64,000 nt of DNA from Cylindrotheca closterium (Eukaryota; Bacillariophyta; Bacillariophyceae; Bacillariales; Bacillariaceae). The notes below the pieces were generated by a model, which saw only the letters and a program-made list of their open reading frames with translations, ran no database searches and was not told where the DNA came from. The translations under genes were made by a program, and so were the position numbers. Where the stretch lies: assembly GCA_933822405.4 (NCBI GenBank), contig CAKOGP040000335.1, forward strand, positions 463,108-527,107, written 5' to 3'. Positions 45,205 through 54,772 of the stretch are shown piece after piece (position 1 is the stretch's first letter; the number at the start of each line of letters is the position of its first letter).

Positions 45205-45593
45205 AGTTAACCAAAAAGAAGACCTTAGGATTAGGACCATGTCGAATACCCAACGGGGCAAATGGTTATATGGGTTCCAGCTCGAGCAATAGCTGGGTCC
45301 AAGAATTGTTGACAGAGCTACTGTTGAGCGAAGAACTCATGATAATGCATCGTGTATCAATATCATATCGTTGCATATGTAAATAGTCCTATTTCAAGTT
45401 TCTCATGCCCCCTCCCATGCTACAACTATATTGAGAAACATCCTATTCACAGATTTTCTTTCTTTCGTGTTAGCTAGTACTACGACGTTACTAGAAGAGG
45501 AAGAAGTCGTGATTCCATGTAGCATTTGGCTTCTATGTATGGATCTATTTGTTATTCAGTAGCTAAAGTGGACAGCAAGCATAATCCTGACTA
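45205..45593. other. Convergent intergenic region, nothing specific seen
   Basis: About 390 bp between two converging stops. AT-rich with no open frame, repeat or RNA gene recognised. Confidence 0.5.
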
Positions 45594-46217
45594 TCATGCG
45601 GCCGAGGCGTTCTCGATCCATGGCCCGTTGGCGATGAAACCACGTACAGCATAAAGTCGGGGACCATATCCCAGATCAAGTAGAAGAATCCACAGAGACA
45701 GCAAGAGGTCAAAGTCTTTCTTCGAGTCCGCTTCATTTCCGAGGCTTCGTTCAATCACTACCATATTGTTGATGATAGCGATTTGAAACATGACATTATG
45801 CTCCACATCTTCCATTCGATAGGCCAGATGGTACAATTGTCTCGCCTTCATCAGGTATCCGGGGGCATAGGCTGGGTTCTGTGTAGCCCAGAGCTGGTGC
45901 GAAAGAGCGGAGTTGAAAACTAGAATTGCAGAAATTGTGGTATAATCTGTCATGGTCAACGGAAGTAGAATGCCGTGGTCGAAGATGAATGGCTTGCCAG
46001 ATTCCGCCATGTTTTCACCGATTGCAGAAAGAATCAGGCACTGATCCAGGGCACCAGTGTAGTCCTTGTTAGTGGGAAGGTCGTGTAGTGCAGACTCACA
46101 TCTTCTTAGGCACCGTAGCGCCTCAGAAGATTCCACAATGGCATGGGAAAAATCTTCGTCCCTGAGGAGTGCGACAGTCATGTTGTTTTGGTCGAGAACA
46201 CTTTCGAAGAAAGTCAT
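45594..46217 (-). CDS. Hypothetical helical-repeat protein
   Basis: Single exon, 207 aa, no signal peptide or membrane segment. The sequence is mostly alpha-helical with weak tetratricopeptide-like pairs: AIVESSEALRCLRRCESAL near 25-45, TTISAILVFNSALSHQLWATQ, and YLMKARQLYHLAYRM followed by MFQIAIINNMVVIERSLGNEADS. The A..FN.AL..H pattern followed by ARQLYHLAYRM is common in TPR scaffolds. No enzymatic motif is visible. The ATG at 46217 opens the frame in a plausible context. I do not recognise the family. Confidence 0.55.
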   Translation of the reverse strand: MTFFESVLDQNNMTVALLRDEDFSHAIVESSEALRCLRRCESALHDLPTNKDYTGALDQCLILSAIGENMAESGKPFIFDHGILLPLTMTDYTTISAILVFNSALSHQLWATQNPAYAPGYLMKARQLYHLAYRMEDVEHNVMFQIAIINNMVVIERSLGNEADSKKDFDLLLSLWILLLDLGYGPRLYAVRGFIANGPWIENASAA

Positions 46218-46506
46218 GATGGATAAATTGTGGGCAGGACGGGAATGTTCATCTCATATATCGATACGTTCAAATCAGGTACTTGTTCGGTCATCGGTTG
46301 TCGTGGATTCTTTTTGCATTCTTTTCTACCTACCCACTTTTCCGTGTAAACCAGAAGCCGAAGCCAATTGCGAAACCCGCCGTTTCTGTTTCCGGTGTGC
46401 GCTTCTGCTCCCATAAAAATTTGTTTTGTCTTGATTTCTATCGAGGGATGGATGCGGTGGGCAATAAAAAATGGCAAATCAACCCTTCTTTGTTGATTGG
46501 ACCAAA

Positions 46507-47040
46507 TCATGATAATCGAATCGTTTCTGTAGTCTGCGACGTTGATAATTTGTTGTCGGCAAAGAATAGTGGAGTTGAAGAATCTGGTCTATCATGATGA
46601 TTCGATGGTGGGTTAACCAAAAGCCAAGTCAGGAAAGCTGCTAGTGCAATGCAACCAATCAAACCAAGAATTGCCCACCATACATTCGTTCGAAGGGCAG
46701 TCACAACAAAGGCAAAGACTGGGAAACCACTCGGAGCAAAGAATGTTAGTGGATGATGACCAAGTCGGACATGAAAGAAACTGGCTCCTAGATGAAAGGA
46801 AGCAATATAGGCTTGTGCTACGAGGATCATAGCTTCATTCCCAAAAAAGTTGAGGTAGGCAAAGGTGGCATGCAGTACACCCGCCGCTGGAAAGAACCAT
46901 TTCGGCATGGCACCCTTGTCTTGAAAAGTCTGCGCAAGCAAGCCCGTGAATGGCTCGACAAAACCGATAACACTGTGCAAGGCAAGAACTGCACATTCAA
47001 CAGCCCTGATTCCTGTCTCCAATGTAATCCCAGAGCTCAT
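46507..47040 (-). CDS. Small four-helix membrane protein, DoxX-like
   Basis: The ATG at 47040 (MSSGITLETG) gives 177 aa; the longer frame adds residues with no membrane-protein character. About four hydrophobic segments are visible: AVECAVLALHSVIGFVEPF, WFFPAAGVLHATFAYL, FPVFAFVVTAL and WWAILGLIGCIALAAFLTWLL. The arrangement resembles DoxX-like proteins, whose role is poorly known. A hydrophilic C-terminal tail (NPPSNHHDRPDSSTP) ends the protein. A TGACGTCA palindrome lies 85 bp upstream of the start. Confidence 0.5.
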   Translation of the reverse strand: MSSGITLETGIRAVECAVLALHSVIGFVEPFTGLLAQTFQDKGAMPKWFFPAAGVLHATFAYLNFFGNEAMILVAQAYIASFHLGASFFHVRLGHHPLTFFAPSGFPVFAFVVTALRTNVWWAILGLIGCIALAAFLTWLLVNPPSNHHDRPDSSTPLFFADNKLSTSQTTETIRLS

Positions 47041-47124
47041 CTTGACTATCGTTTCTACTTCCACTTGCTTCGGAAAGTTGTGATTTTCCTTTTCAAGGCA
47101 GATAATAATTGATTTGGTCTTTTG

Positions 47125-47132
47125 TGACGTCA
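47125..47132. promoter_or_regulatory. CRE-like TGACGTCA palindrome
   Basis: Perfect 8-bp bZIP core 85 bp before the start of the small membrane protein at 47040. A second copy is at 33126-33133. Binding is inferred from the consensus only. Confidence 0.35.
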
Positions 47133-47528
47133 TTCATGGACTGATTCACAACCCCCACTGTAAAACTTCGATCTACATAGTATACTCTATGACCAGTGCA
47201 ATAGACGTCCACAGCCTAAAACTCAATGCCAATAGAAGTAGATAGCAAGGCACTGCAGTTCTGTTACAGTATGAAACATAATTCTAATTAACGAGTGGAT
47301 TGCCTGCAGCAAGCAACCCGCCTATTTGCCACAACTTGAACTTTCAAAAATAGGATTCCGAAAGTATCACTGTCCATGTCTTAGTCCTGCTGAAGCGGAA
47401 ATGGGTAGTTTGATCCTTTCTTGTCTTTTCAGTCATTCTTGTTGGTTCAGAAGAGTTCCCGTCTCAACAATGAAAGAAGAAGAATCAAAATTGCTTGAGC
47501 TGTAATTCCTTGCCGACGGACTGCATTC
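47133..47528. other. Intergenic region, nothing specific seen
   Basis: About 400 bp between two minus-strand genes. No supported gene or repeat. Confidence 0.45.
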
Positions 47529-48176
47529 TCAGTCTTGACGAGCAGGAAGTGTGCTGCGAGCATCGTCCACGGTTTTCTTTCCATTGACCCATTGCACGAG
47601 CCGCTTTTCTGCTTCAACCTCCTCGTTTTCGGCCAAGCTCTGGAGCTCGTCCAGAAGTCCGTGCAATAAAAGACTTTCTTGGAGGACCATTTGCAAAGAA
47701 GGGCTCTTTCCGTGACGTTGAATTTCAATACTGTTGTCATTTAAGACTACAGACACCATTCCTGTGCCATCCTTGTAGTACGCATTGATGGAATCCAGGT
47801 TGCTCTCGTCTCCTCCAATCGCCCAACTTCCAGGAGTAGGTTCGTTCTGTGCGGCCACCAAATATATCTTCAAGAAGAACTGTAGAGGTCCTTTCTTTAG
47901 CTTTGTAGTTGGTAGGGTAAACAGAGTCTCGACCCCATTGCTGGACGCGGCTCCATTATTACTTCCGCCACCGTTTCCAAAAAGCCCACCAAATAGGTTT
48001 GCCATGCGAAGAGAGACATCGGAAGTTGAATGTGCCACAGTCGTAAAAACAGTGGGATTGACGCTATTCATGGATGATGCGGGAACAAAGGCTTGTACTG
48101 AAGCAATCCTGGATGCCAGTACTAGAAGGAGTCCAACTGACATCAGAGATGTGATTGACATGACATGTTTGTACAT
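47529..48176 (-). CDS. Plastid-targeted protein of unknown function
   Basis: The ATG at 48176 (MYKHVM) gives 215 aa; 48161 is a possible alternative. The signal peptide SITSLMSVGLLLVLASRIASVQAF ends VQAF-VPAS, a diatom plastid import junction, and is followed by a Ser/Thr-rich transit-like region. A Gly/Asn-rich linker (LFGGLFGNGGGSNNGAASSNG) precedes a compact domain (KGPLQFFLKIYLVAAQNEPTPGSWAIGGDESNLDSINAYYKDGTGMVSVVLNDNSIEIQRHG) and a helical end rich in Glu. The domain family is not recognised. Import is a prediction from the presequence. Confidence 0.65.
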   Translation of the reverse strand: MYKHVMSITSLMSVGLLLVLASRIASVQAFVPASSMNSVNPTVFTTVAHSTSDVSLRMANLFGGLFGNGGGSNNGAASSNGVETLFTLPTTKLKKGPLQFFLKIYLVAAQNEPTPGSWAIGGDESNLDSINAYYKDGTGMVSVVLNDNSIEIQRHGKSPSLQMVLQESLLLHGLLDELQSLAENEEVEAEKRLVQWVNGKKTVDDARSTLPARQD

Positions 48177-48650
48177 AGTGTGTTGTATTTCGTTTGAACT
48201 TTCGTTCTGGTTTGCTTCGAACAATGAGACTTGCAAGAAATATTCAGGACCACGATGCGATATGTTGTTGAGTGAACATGTAGTAGGCGATGATCAAGAT
48301 GTCAAAATCAGGGTTGATGGATTTCTTCCTGTTTTATGTACCGGGTACCGCACCGGTATGTATTGACATACGTGTTTTCATGCATGTGTGATCGTCCTAG
48401 TCGACTGTTCCAGGAATAAATAAAATGCAAGACGCCATGTACGAGTATACTACACCTCACACTAGTCCAACTAGTCGAATCATACCAGTCGAATGATTCC
48501 GTTTTTATATTAGGATGTTCGCCACTGTTCGCCAATTTCAGTTTTCAGGTCAAAAGGAGTTTAGAAAAAATCTTGTTGGGGTTTGCGTGTTCTTTATATA
48601 TGTACATATATATATATATCGGCGACATGAAAGGCTTTTGGATCAAACAC
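48177..48650. other. Upstream flank of the HA-gene tandem array
   Basis: Contains the promoter side of the plastid protein gene (minus), a TACCGGGTACCGCACCGGTA palindromic cluster at ~48339-48358, and a TA dinucleotide run at ~48606-48619. The stretch GTTTGCGTGTTCTTTATATA (~48580) resembles TTTGCGTGTCCTTTATGTAC at ~52088, upstream of the third, truncated HA unit. Confidence 0.5.
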
Positions 48651-48794
48651 GTTGATTTCTGTGCTAGGGAAAGGTCATAGGTCTGAGCCTCAAACTACTG
48701 TAGCTGACGCATGTTTCGGCAACATCGGGAAGCATTTCGTTAAACATCCCGAAAAAATATATGAGGCATTTCGTCTCCTTAGCGAATCCTGCAA

Positions 48795-49929
48795 CATGTA
48801 CACATGTTCACATGTTGCAGTTCCCGTGGCGGGAGAATTCAACTGCAAAAGTGAGGAATATAAAATCCTCATAAAAAATTGCCGCGGCTGTACAATGATC
48901 TTCACTGCCGACAATGACAAGTTACACAAGGATAGCGAGAGCTATTCTGATCTTCTCGATGAGGGCCTGCTGTCATTTATGGAATGCCCTCTGCCGTCCT
49001 TCCAAATGACATTCTCATCTTCGTCCTACTCTTCTTCTCACCCAGCAATTTGCTTTGAAGACCCCTTTGATGATCCAAGCATGGAGCCTATCCCCATTGG
49101 TCGTCCCAACACTCCAAGCGGCCAGCAATTGTCGTTTCTTCAATCGGTCCATGACGCATCATCTTCTTTCGTGACAGGTGATGTGGAGGGCGGTCTCCCA
49201 CCTTCTTCTTTGGAACTGAACAACAAAGCATCGGATGTCAAACTTCGACGAGACCTGATCGACATTTTGGGCCCCATCATCAACACCGATGGAACCAAAC
49301 GAAGTTGCGAAGCCAGCTTTACCAACATTAACCAGGGCGCGCACAGCGTCAAGCGTCAACGGACAAGCCACATGATGCAAGCCTCTCCTGCTGCTGGCGA
49401 AGAAAGTACCGCTCGCTTTCGTCCATACCAAGAGGCACAATGGCAGGAACAGTTTCAAAAACTCGTCCAGTATAAACTTACGCATGGGCACTGCTGTGTT
49501 CCTCACTCTTGCCAAGAAGATCCTGTCCTTGCACGATGGGTCAAGAGACAAAGATACCAATACAAGAAGTTCAACGATAACGATCATACTTCTACGATGA
49601 CCACTCGTCGTATTAGAGATCTTGAATCCCTTGGTTTTGTGTGGAAATCGCACGCCTCGGCATGGGAAGAGAAGTTCAACGAGCTGAAGGCCTTTAAGCA
49701 CCAACGAGGCCATTGCAACGTTCCGGCTCACTATCCAGAGAACACTGCATTGTCCACCTGGGTAAAGTGTCAGCGTCGGCAGTACAAGCTTTTCATGTCT
49801 GGGGCTTCAGCAAGCATGACGATGGGAAGGCTTCGACAATTGAAATCCGTGGATTTTGTATTTGATGCTTCAAACAAGAAGGTATCCTTCGCATCAACTT
49901 GCTATGCAAAAAAGGTTGGGAGAATTTGA
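48795..49929 (+). CDS. Helicase-associated (HA) domain protein, tandem copy 1
   Basis: The frame is open from ~48652, but in-frame ATGs are near 48795 and at 48895 (MIFTADND), the latter shared with copy 2; the 5' end is therefore uncertain. The protein has a Ser-rich N-terminal part, a basic KRQRTS motif (possible nuclear signal), then two HA repeats: WQEQFQKLVQYKLTHGHCCVP...LARWVKRQRYQYKK and WEEKFNELKAFKHQRGHCNVP...LSTWVKCQRRQYK. HA domains are ~65-residue three-helix modules, expanded in diatoms, and probably bind nucleic acid. The core 48884-49885 looks identical to copy 2 at offset +1,857. After NKK the two copies diverge, giving different C-terminal ends; the shared GGTAT may instead be a splice donor. 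Confidence 0.7.
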
Positions 49930-50709
49930 ACTCATCACTATTAACGACGCACAAACAATATATTGTATATCTGTACCATGCATACACGCGACTATTTTCG
50001 TTTGGATGAGGCCAAAAGGTCTTTCTCTTTATAGTCTATCTCATTGCTTGGAACAGAGCATTGCTAGTTGTTGGTGTTTTCCTACGGTTGACTGCCGGTG
50101 CACTAGTTGCCCGCCCCCATTACGCATAGTACATACCGGTAGTATATAGTACAGACAGTTTCTCTTTAAGCGCTTGTGGTGCTTTTAGGAGAAGATGCCA
50201 TCGGCATTCCATTCTCATCTCAAGTCTAGCGATATGTCTTGTCTTATCACGTCAGCACGATAGCAGTGGCGACAAAATTTGTATTCGAACTTTACCTATT
50301 TCTGAGGCACTTTTACAGTTAAAGTTATGCCATGAAAATCAGGTCCCAGAGTGCTAGACTGTCTTGAATATGTAGTATTTTCAAAATACCCATAGCATCG
50401 CACGTACCGAAGTCCAATCCGAACCCAGAGTTTTCACATCACATATATCATATTCTGATCCAGGGGTGGGGTCGTCAGTTCAACATCGGGAGAGCCCCTT
50501 TGTTCTGTGGTCTTTGATTTCGTTATATATATATTCAAGTAGTCATTCTTGCAGCTGGCATTCTTGCGCGATCCACACTACCGAGAAGTACCGGTAGGCT
50601 CTTCTGCCAATTGCTCCCGCATTTTCGTTCCAATATTGTAAGGTGCCGGGTGAGTACTTATACGGTACGTCATCTTGGGAGTTCCCGGATACTCCAGTTG
50701 TGACGAACG
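49930..50709. other. Diverged spacer between HA copies 1 and 2
   Basis: No gene. Short ordered matches to the flank after copy 2 show shared ancestry: CATGCATACACGC at 49978 and 51861, CCAAAAGGT at ~50010 and ~51893, TAGTCTAT.TCATT at ~50032 and ~51916. TACCGGTA words occur at ~50143 and ~50589. Confidence 0.5.
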
Positions 50710-51792
50710 ATGTCATCTCTTTCAGAACTAATAAATTGCTGCGGCTGTACAATGATCTTCACTGCCGACAATGACAAGTTACACAAGGATAGCGAGAGCT
50801 ATTCTGATCTTCTCGATGAGGGCCTGCTGTCATTTATGGAATGCCCTCTGCCGTCCTTCCAAATGACATTCTCATCTTCGTCCTACTCTTCTTCTCACCC
50901 AGCAATTTGCTTTGAAGACCCCTTTGATGATCCAAGCATGGAGCCTATCCCCATTGGTCGTCCCAACACTCCAAGCGGCCAGCAATTGTCGTTTCTTCAA
51001 TCGGTCCATGACGCATCATCTTCTTTCGTGACAGGTGATGTGGAGGGCGGTCTCCCACCTTCTTCTTTGGAACTGAACAACAAAGCATCGGATGTCAAAC
51101 TTCGACGAGACCTGATCGACATTTTGGGCCCCATCATCAACACCGATGGAACCAAACGAAGTTGCGAAGCCAGCTTTACCAACATTAACCAGGGCGCGCA
51201 CAGCGTCAAGCGTCAACGGACAAGCCACATGATGCAAGCCTCTCCTGCTGCTGGCGAAGAAAGTACCGCTCGCTTTCGTCCATACCAAGAGGCACAATGG
51301 CAGGAACAGTTTCAAAAACTCGTCCAGTATAAACTTACGCATGGGCACTGCTGTGTTCCTCACTCTTGCCAAGAAGATCCTGTCCTTGCACGATGGGTCA
51401 AGAGACAAAGATACCAATACAAGAAGTTCAACGATAACGATCATACTTCTACGATGACCACTCGTCGTATTAGAGATCTTGAATCCCTTGGTTTTGTGTG
51501 GAAATCGCACGCCTCGGCATGGGAAGAGAAGTTCAACGAGCTGAAGGCCTTTAAGCACCAACGAGGCCATTGCAACGTTCCGGCTCACTATCCAGAGAAC
51601 ACTGCATTGTCCACCTGGGTAAAGTGTCAGCGTCGGCAGTACAAGCTTTTCATGTCTGGGGCTTCAGCAAGCATGACGATGGGAAGGCTTCGACAATTGA
51701 AATCCGTGGATTTTGTATTTGATGCTTCAAACAAGAAGGTATGTGTACCCGGAACGACGTTCGAAACAAGGCGGCTGATGCAGAGGACATGA
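50710..51792 (+). CDS. Helicase-associated (HA) domain protein, tandem copy 2
   Basis: The ATG at 50710 (MSSLSELINCCGC) gives 360 aa; the internal ATG at 50752 starts the part shared with copy 1. Two HA repeats and a basic KRQRTS stretch, as in copy 1. From 50741 to 51742 the DNA matches 48884-49885 with no difference or indel that I could see, while flanks on both sides are only partly similar. The end differs (KVCVPGTTFETRRLMQRT). The AAGAAG-GTATGTGT junction could be a splice donor to an unseen exon. Probably a nucleic-acid-binding nuclear protein (family inference). Confidence 0.72.
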   Translation: MSSLSELINCCGCTMIFTADNDKLHKDSESYSDLLDEGLLSFMECPLPSFQMTFSSSSYSSSHPAICFEDPFDDPSMEPIPIGRPNTPSGQQLSFLQSVHDASSSFVTGDVEGGLPPSSLELNNKASDVKLRRDLIDILGPIINTDGTKRSCEASFTNINQGAHSVKRQRTSHMMQASPAAGEESTARFRPYQEAQWQEQFQKLVQYKLTHGHCCVPHSCQEDPVLARWVKRQRYQYKKFNDNDHTSTMTTRRIRDLESLGFVWKSHASAWEEKFNELKAFKHQRGHCNVPAHYPENTALSTWVKCQRRQYKLFMSGASASMTMGRLRQLKSVDFVFDASNKKVCVPGTTFETRRLMQRT

Positions 51793-52269
51793 ACATGTGC
51801 TACTGCAAACACTACTTTAACGCCATATAATAAAGCAATAGGCCTATAGCGTAGCTGTTTCATGCATACACGCAGCTTCTTGTTCGGAAGGAACCAAAAG
51901 GTTCAACTGTTCCTAGTCTATTTCATTCGAATCAGCAGTGCCGCACCTAGTTCTTTGTGTTCTTCTCGTGACCCTTCCCAAATTTGGTTTCTGATACGAA
52001 TTTGTTTTACATAATATTTGTTTCAATACTTGTCCGCCACTTGTAACCAATATCAATTCCCACATGACAAGAAAGTTCAGTTTGCTTTTGCGTGTCCTTT
52101 ATGTACCCACCGTCTATTTTGCTCGAAACACCCCCCACAGTGCGTGCCATGTATCTTTGTCTGTACTGATGAAAAAATAACGCCGAGGTACGCTTTTGGA
52201 CGACTCCTCCCCGTTATCGGCAATTGCCGACAAGAGCATCATCCAAAAAAAGGCAGCTGAGTACATGTA
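51793..52269. other. Spacer between HA copy 2 and the third, truncated unit
   Basis: No gene. The first part matches the flank after copy 1; the later part (from ~51990) resembles the flank before copy 1, as expected at a tandem-unit boundary. Confidence 0.5.
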
Positions 52270-52470
52270 GGCTGTTAAAGTACCTCCCGTACACAATATT
52301 GGGATTTCCCTTCTACTCCAACTGTGAAAAACAATCAAAATATCTCTCAGAAATCGGAGCTAATCATTTACGAAATGATCTCCACTGCCGACAGTACAAG
52401 CTACACAAGGACCGAGATAGATCTCTTCACAGAGACGGAGAGAGCAAGCAATAAATACGTAATAGGCATC
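52270..52470 (+). pseudogene. Truncated third unit of the HA-gene array
   Basis: GAAATGATCTCCACTGCCGA at 52372-52391 and the following ACAAGCTACACAAGGACCGA match the 5' end of the HA genes (AATGATCTTCACTGCCGACA...ACAAGTTACACAAGGATAGC). The TACTCCAACTGTGA upstream matches TACTCCAGTTGTGA before copy 2. The match ends near 52440 and no HA domain follows, so the copy is truncated. Confidence 0.65.
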
Positions 52471-52535
52471 CCATCGTCTCCGGCAACAATACTATTACCA
52501 ATAAAAAGATAAAAGGAAATTTTACATTGCGTTCA

Positions 52536-54245
52536 TTATGGCACTCCAGCAACTTCCTTTTTTCCTTCTACAGTTGCTTCTTCGTTTTGTTCGTCCAACA
52601 ACGATCGAATTTGTCGGTAAGGATACAAGGATTTATGTCCGTCCGACCAGTCCACCGACAGGGCATAGTTCCCAGTCGGCGCCATCTTCAAGGGTTTGAC
52701 GCTCTCTGGAATGTCGGCAGGTTTCAAGATTTGACGACCAGTCATTTCTTCCACACATGCGGCACACCGACAGGCTCGTCGCAAATTGGCAGTCGTCATT
52801 GCTTCTTCTTCGTCAATCACCAAAATGTGCAAATCTTCGTCGAAGACGATGGATGGTCGTTGTTGGCGGTACTTGGTCTTGGCAACTTCAGTGACGACAG
52901 ATGCAGCGAGGGATTTGTAAATGGAAGCTTGCTCCGAATCGGGATGCTCAAGGATATAAGGAGTTCCCGAATCTCCGTTGGAAGCAATTTGGTTCAAAAG
53001 AGGCATCGAAAAGGTATGATCAATGCCCCACTGTTCCGACAGACGACGCTTGTGCCCTGGTCCAAAGATTTGGATCTTTTCTTCCTTGGTATTTTTCATG
53101 ACAACTTGAACCAACTCGTCCACCAGGGCATCTTTTTCCTTTTTCTTTTCCTTGCTGGTCTTGTCGCCCTCATCACCGTTCAACATTCCCTTGGCTTCCA
53201 ATGTTTCTCCAATAGCCTCCTTAAGCTGATCCATATCGAATTGATTTTCCTTCTCCACTTTGTAATAGGCCATATTCTCAACGACTGCCACACAAGGAAC
53301 ATTGACCGAGTCAAACATTTCTACTCCGCGGACCACATCCGCAAAGCTCAATTCTTGTGGCGTGGTGACAATGACAGCTGCAGTAATATTTAATCGTTGA
53401 GTCAGTGTTAATTGGATGTCTCCCGTTCCCGGAGGCATGTCCAAAATCAAGTAATCTAAGGGCCCCCAATGCGTCACACTCAAGAATTGATCCAACAGTT
53501 GAGTCACCATGGGGCCACGCATAATCGCCGAACCATCATTGACATAACCAAAACTCATCAACTTGACGCCATTGCGTTGGAGGGGCGCGACCTGCCGTCC
53601 CACAAAGCGAACAATGTCATCGTCGGGGGTGATCATAGTAGGCAAAGAAGGTCCATAGACATCCGCGTCAAAAATACCGACCGAGGCGCCCATGCTTTGC
53701 AAGGCATATGCCAAGTTAACGGCAGTCGTAGACTTGCCCACTCCACCCTTACAAGAGCTGACAGCAATGACGGCGCCTACTTGGGCCATTCCAAAGGTAG
53801 AAGTTTCCATAACAGAAGGCTGAGCGGTCATTTGGACAGTCACTGGGCCGGTCCAAGGCAAGTCTTCCACCAATTTTTGACAATCCATTTGGAATTGTTC
53901 CTTGACTGGACAGGCGGGAGTGGTCAATTCGACATCAAATTTTACTTCGCGGGTATCTTCATCCAAACTTAGATTTTGTACAAAGCCGAGTGTAACAATG
54001 TCCTGATTCAAATCGGGGTCAATCACGGCCTTGAGAGATTGCAAGACTTCGCCACGCCATTCTGTGGGAATCCCAGGAAGGTCCTTCTCATTTGTTTCAT
54101 CAGCATACAGTTGCATTGTCGATAGCTTGGAATTCTGCCATAGGGTGGGAGCAAAGGCATCCGTAGGCGTGCTCCCAAAATACAATAGGCAGAGCGGTGA
54201 CAGGATTGCCAGCGAATGTAAGAATTGTCTTGGATTTGTTCTCAT
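52536..54245 (-). CDS. HCF101: Plastid iron-sulfur scaffold HCF101 (MIP18-Mrp-DUF971)
   Basis: Single exon, 569 aa. HCF101 binds and transfers [4Fe-4S] clusters, needed for photosystem I assembly in plants. The N-terminal signal peptide ends TDAF-APT (junction at ~30/31), the diatom plastid import signature. Domains: MIP18/DUF59 at ~62-145 (IDPDLNQDIVTLGFV, TTPACPVKEQ), P-loop CKGGVGKST (165-173) in the Mrp/NBP35 ATPase, DADVYGPSLP, DMPPGTGD, then the C-terminal DUF971 region (LRRACRCAACVEEMTGR, YALSVDWSDGHKSLYPYRQIRSL). An acidic/Lys insertion (GDEGDKTSKEKKKEKDALVDEL) sits inside the ATPase part. The MIP18-Mrp-DUF971 order is that of plant HCF101. Confidence 0.93.
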   Translation of the reverse strand: MRTNPRQFLHSLAILSPLCLLYFGSTPTDAFAPTLWQNSKLSTMQLYADETNEKDLPGIPTEWRGEVLQSLKAVIDPDLNQDIVTLGFVQNLSLDEDTREVKFDVELTTPACPVKEQFQMDCQKLVEDLPWTGPVTVQMTAQPSVMETSTFGMAQVGAVIAVSSCKGGVGKSTTAVNLAYALQSMGASVGIFDADVYGPSLPTMITPDDDIVRFVGRQVAPLQRNGVKLMSFGYVNDGSAIMRGPMVTQLLDQFLSVTHWGPLDYLILDMPPGTGDIQLTLTQRLNITAAVIVTTPQELSFADVVRGVEMFDSVNVPCVAVVENMAYYKVEKENQFDMDQLKEAIGETLEAKGMLNGDEGDKTSKEKKKEKDALVDELVQVVMKNTKEEKIQIFGPGHKRRLSEQWGIDHTFSMPLLNQIASNGDSGTPYILEHPDSEQASIYKSLAASVVTEVAKTKYRQQRPSIVFDEDLHILVIDEEEAMTTANLRRACRCAACVEEMTGRQILKPADIPESVKPLKMAPTGNYALSVDWSDGHKSLYPYRQIRSLLDEQNEEATVEGKKEVAGVP

Positions 54246-54772
54246 CTTCTTCTTGGTTTCTAGTTATTCTTATATTACTTGTTTGTTTGTTTGTTTGTTT
54301 GTTTGTTTGTTTGTTTGTTTGTTTGTTTCACACGGCAAGGGTTTCTTTGTGAAATCTAAACAACTTCTTTTACGCTTTGTAATTGGCAAGTCTTTCGAGT
54401 CAGTAGGGGTCGCAGTAGAGGTGATGGCTTGCAATGGTACCGTAGAAGGATCACAATACAATCTTTGAACACGGTCGTTTGAAGTTGAAAAACTGCTTGC
54501 GTCATCAAATCATCATGATCAAATCAAATCTTCCAACTGGAGGGTGGGCATACAGACAGACGTAGGCGTCACTACTGTAAGTGCGCGGTGTGATATACCT
54601 GATATCTGATACCTTGAGGTGAAACACACACCTCCACCTGAAAAACACCAATCCGAAAACTCTTGCCTCAAACTATACTGTACCTATATCAGCCTCCCAA
54701 CACATACCAACGGAAGAGTCTTGTTGCACAACAACAACTCTGGGAGGACGAATGCCTTATTAGAACAGGAAA
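54246..54772. promoter_or_regulatory. Divergent region with a GTTT microsatellite
   Basis: HCF101 and the transposase gene diverge from this 527-bp interval. The GTTT tract lies 36 bp before the HCF101 start. CATCATGATC-type short palindromes occur near 54510. No convincing PiggyBac terminal inverted repeat or TTAA was found here. Confidence 0.4.
54281..54328 (+). repeat. Twelve perfect GTTT repeats
   Basis: A pure tetranucleotide microsatellite of 48 bp in the presumed 5' UTR or promoter of the HCF101 gene. Purity suggests length variability between strains. Confidence 0.95.

Noticed and set aside
48652..48794. Extended N-terminus of HA copy 1 from 48652
   Set aside because: The frame is open but begins with TTG, and the extra residues are absent from copy 2.
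49159..51588. Identical 190-codon minus-strand frames in both HA copies
   Set aside because: They are identical only because the sense cores are identical; the antisense proteins show no family features.
52527..53393. 288-codon plus-strand frame opposite HCF101
   Set aside because: Antisense to conserved HCF101 domains, with no recognisable protein features.
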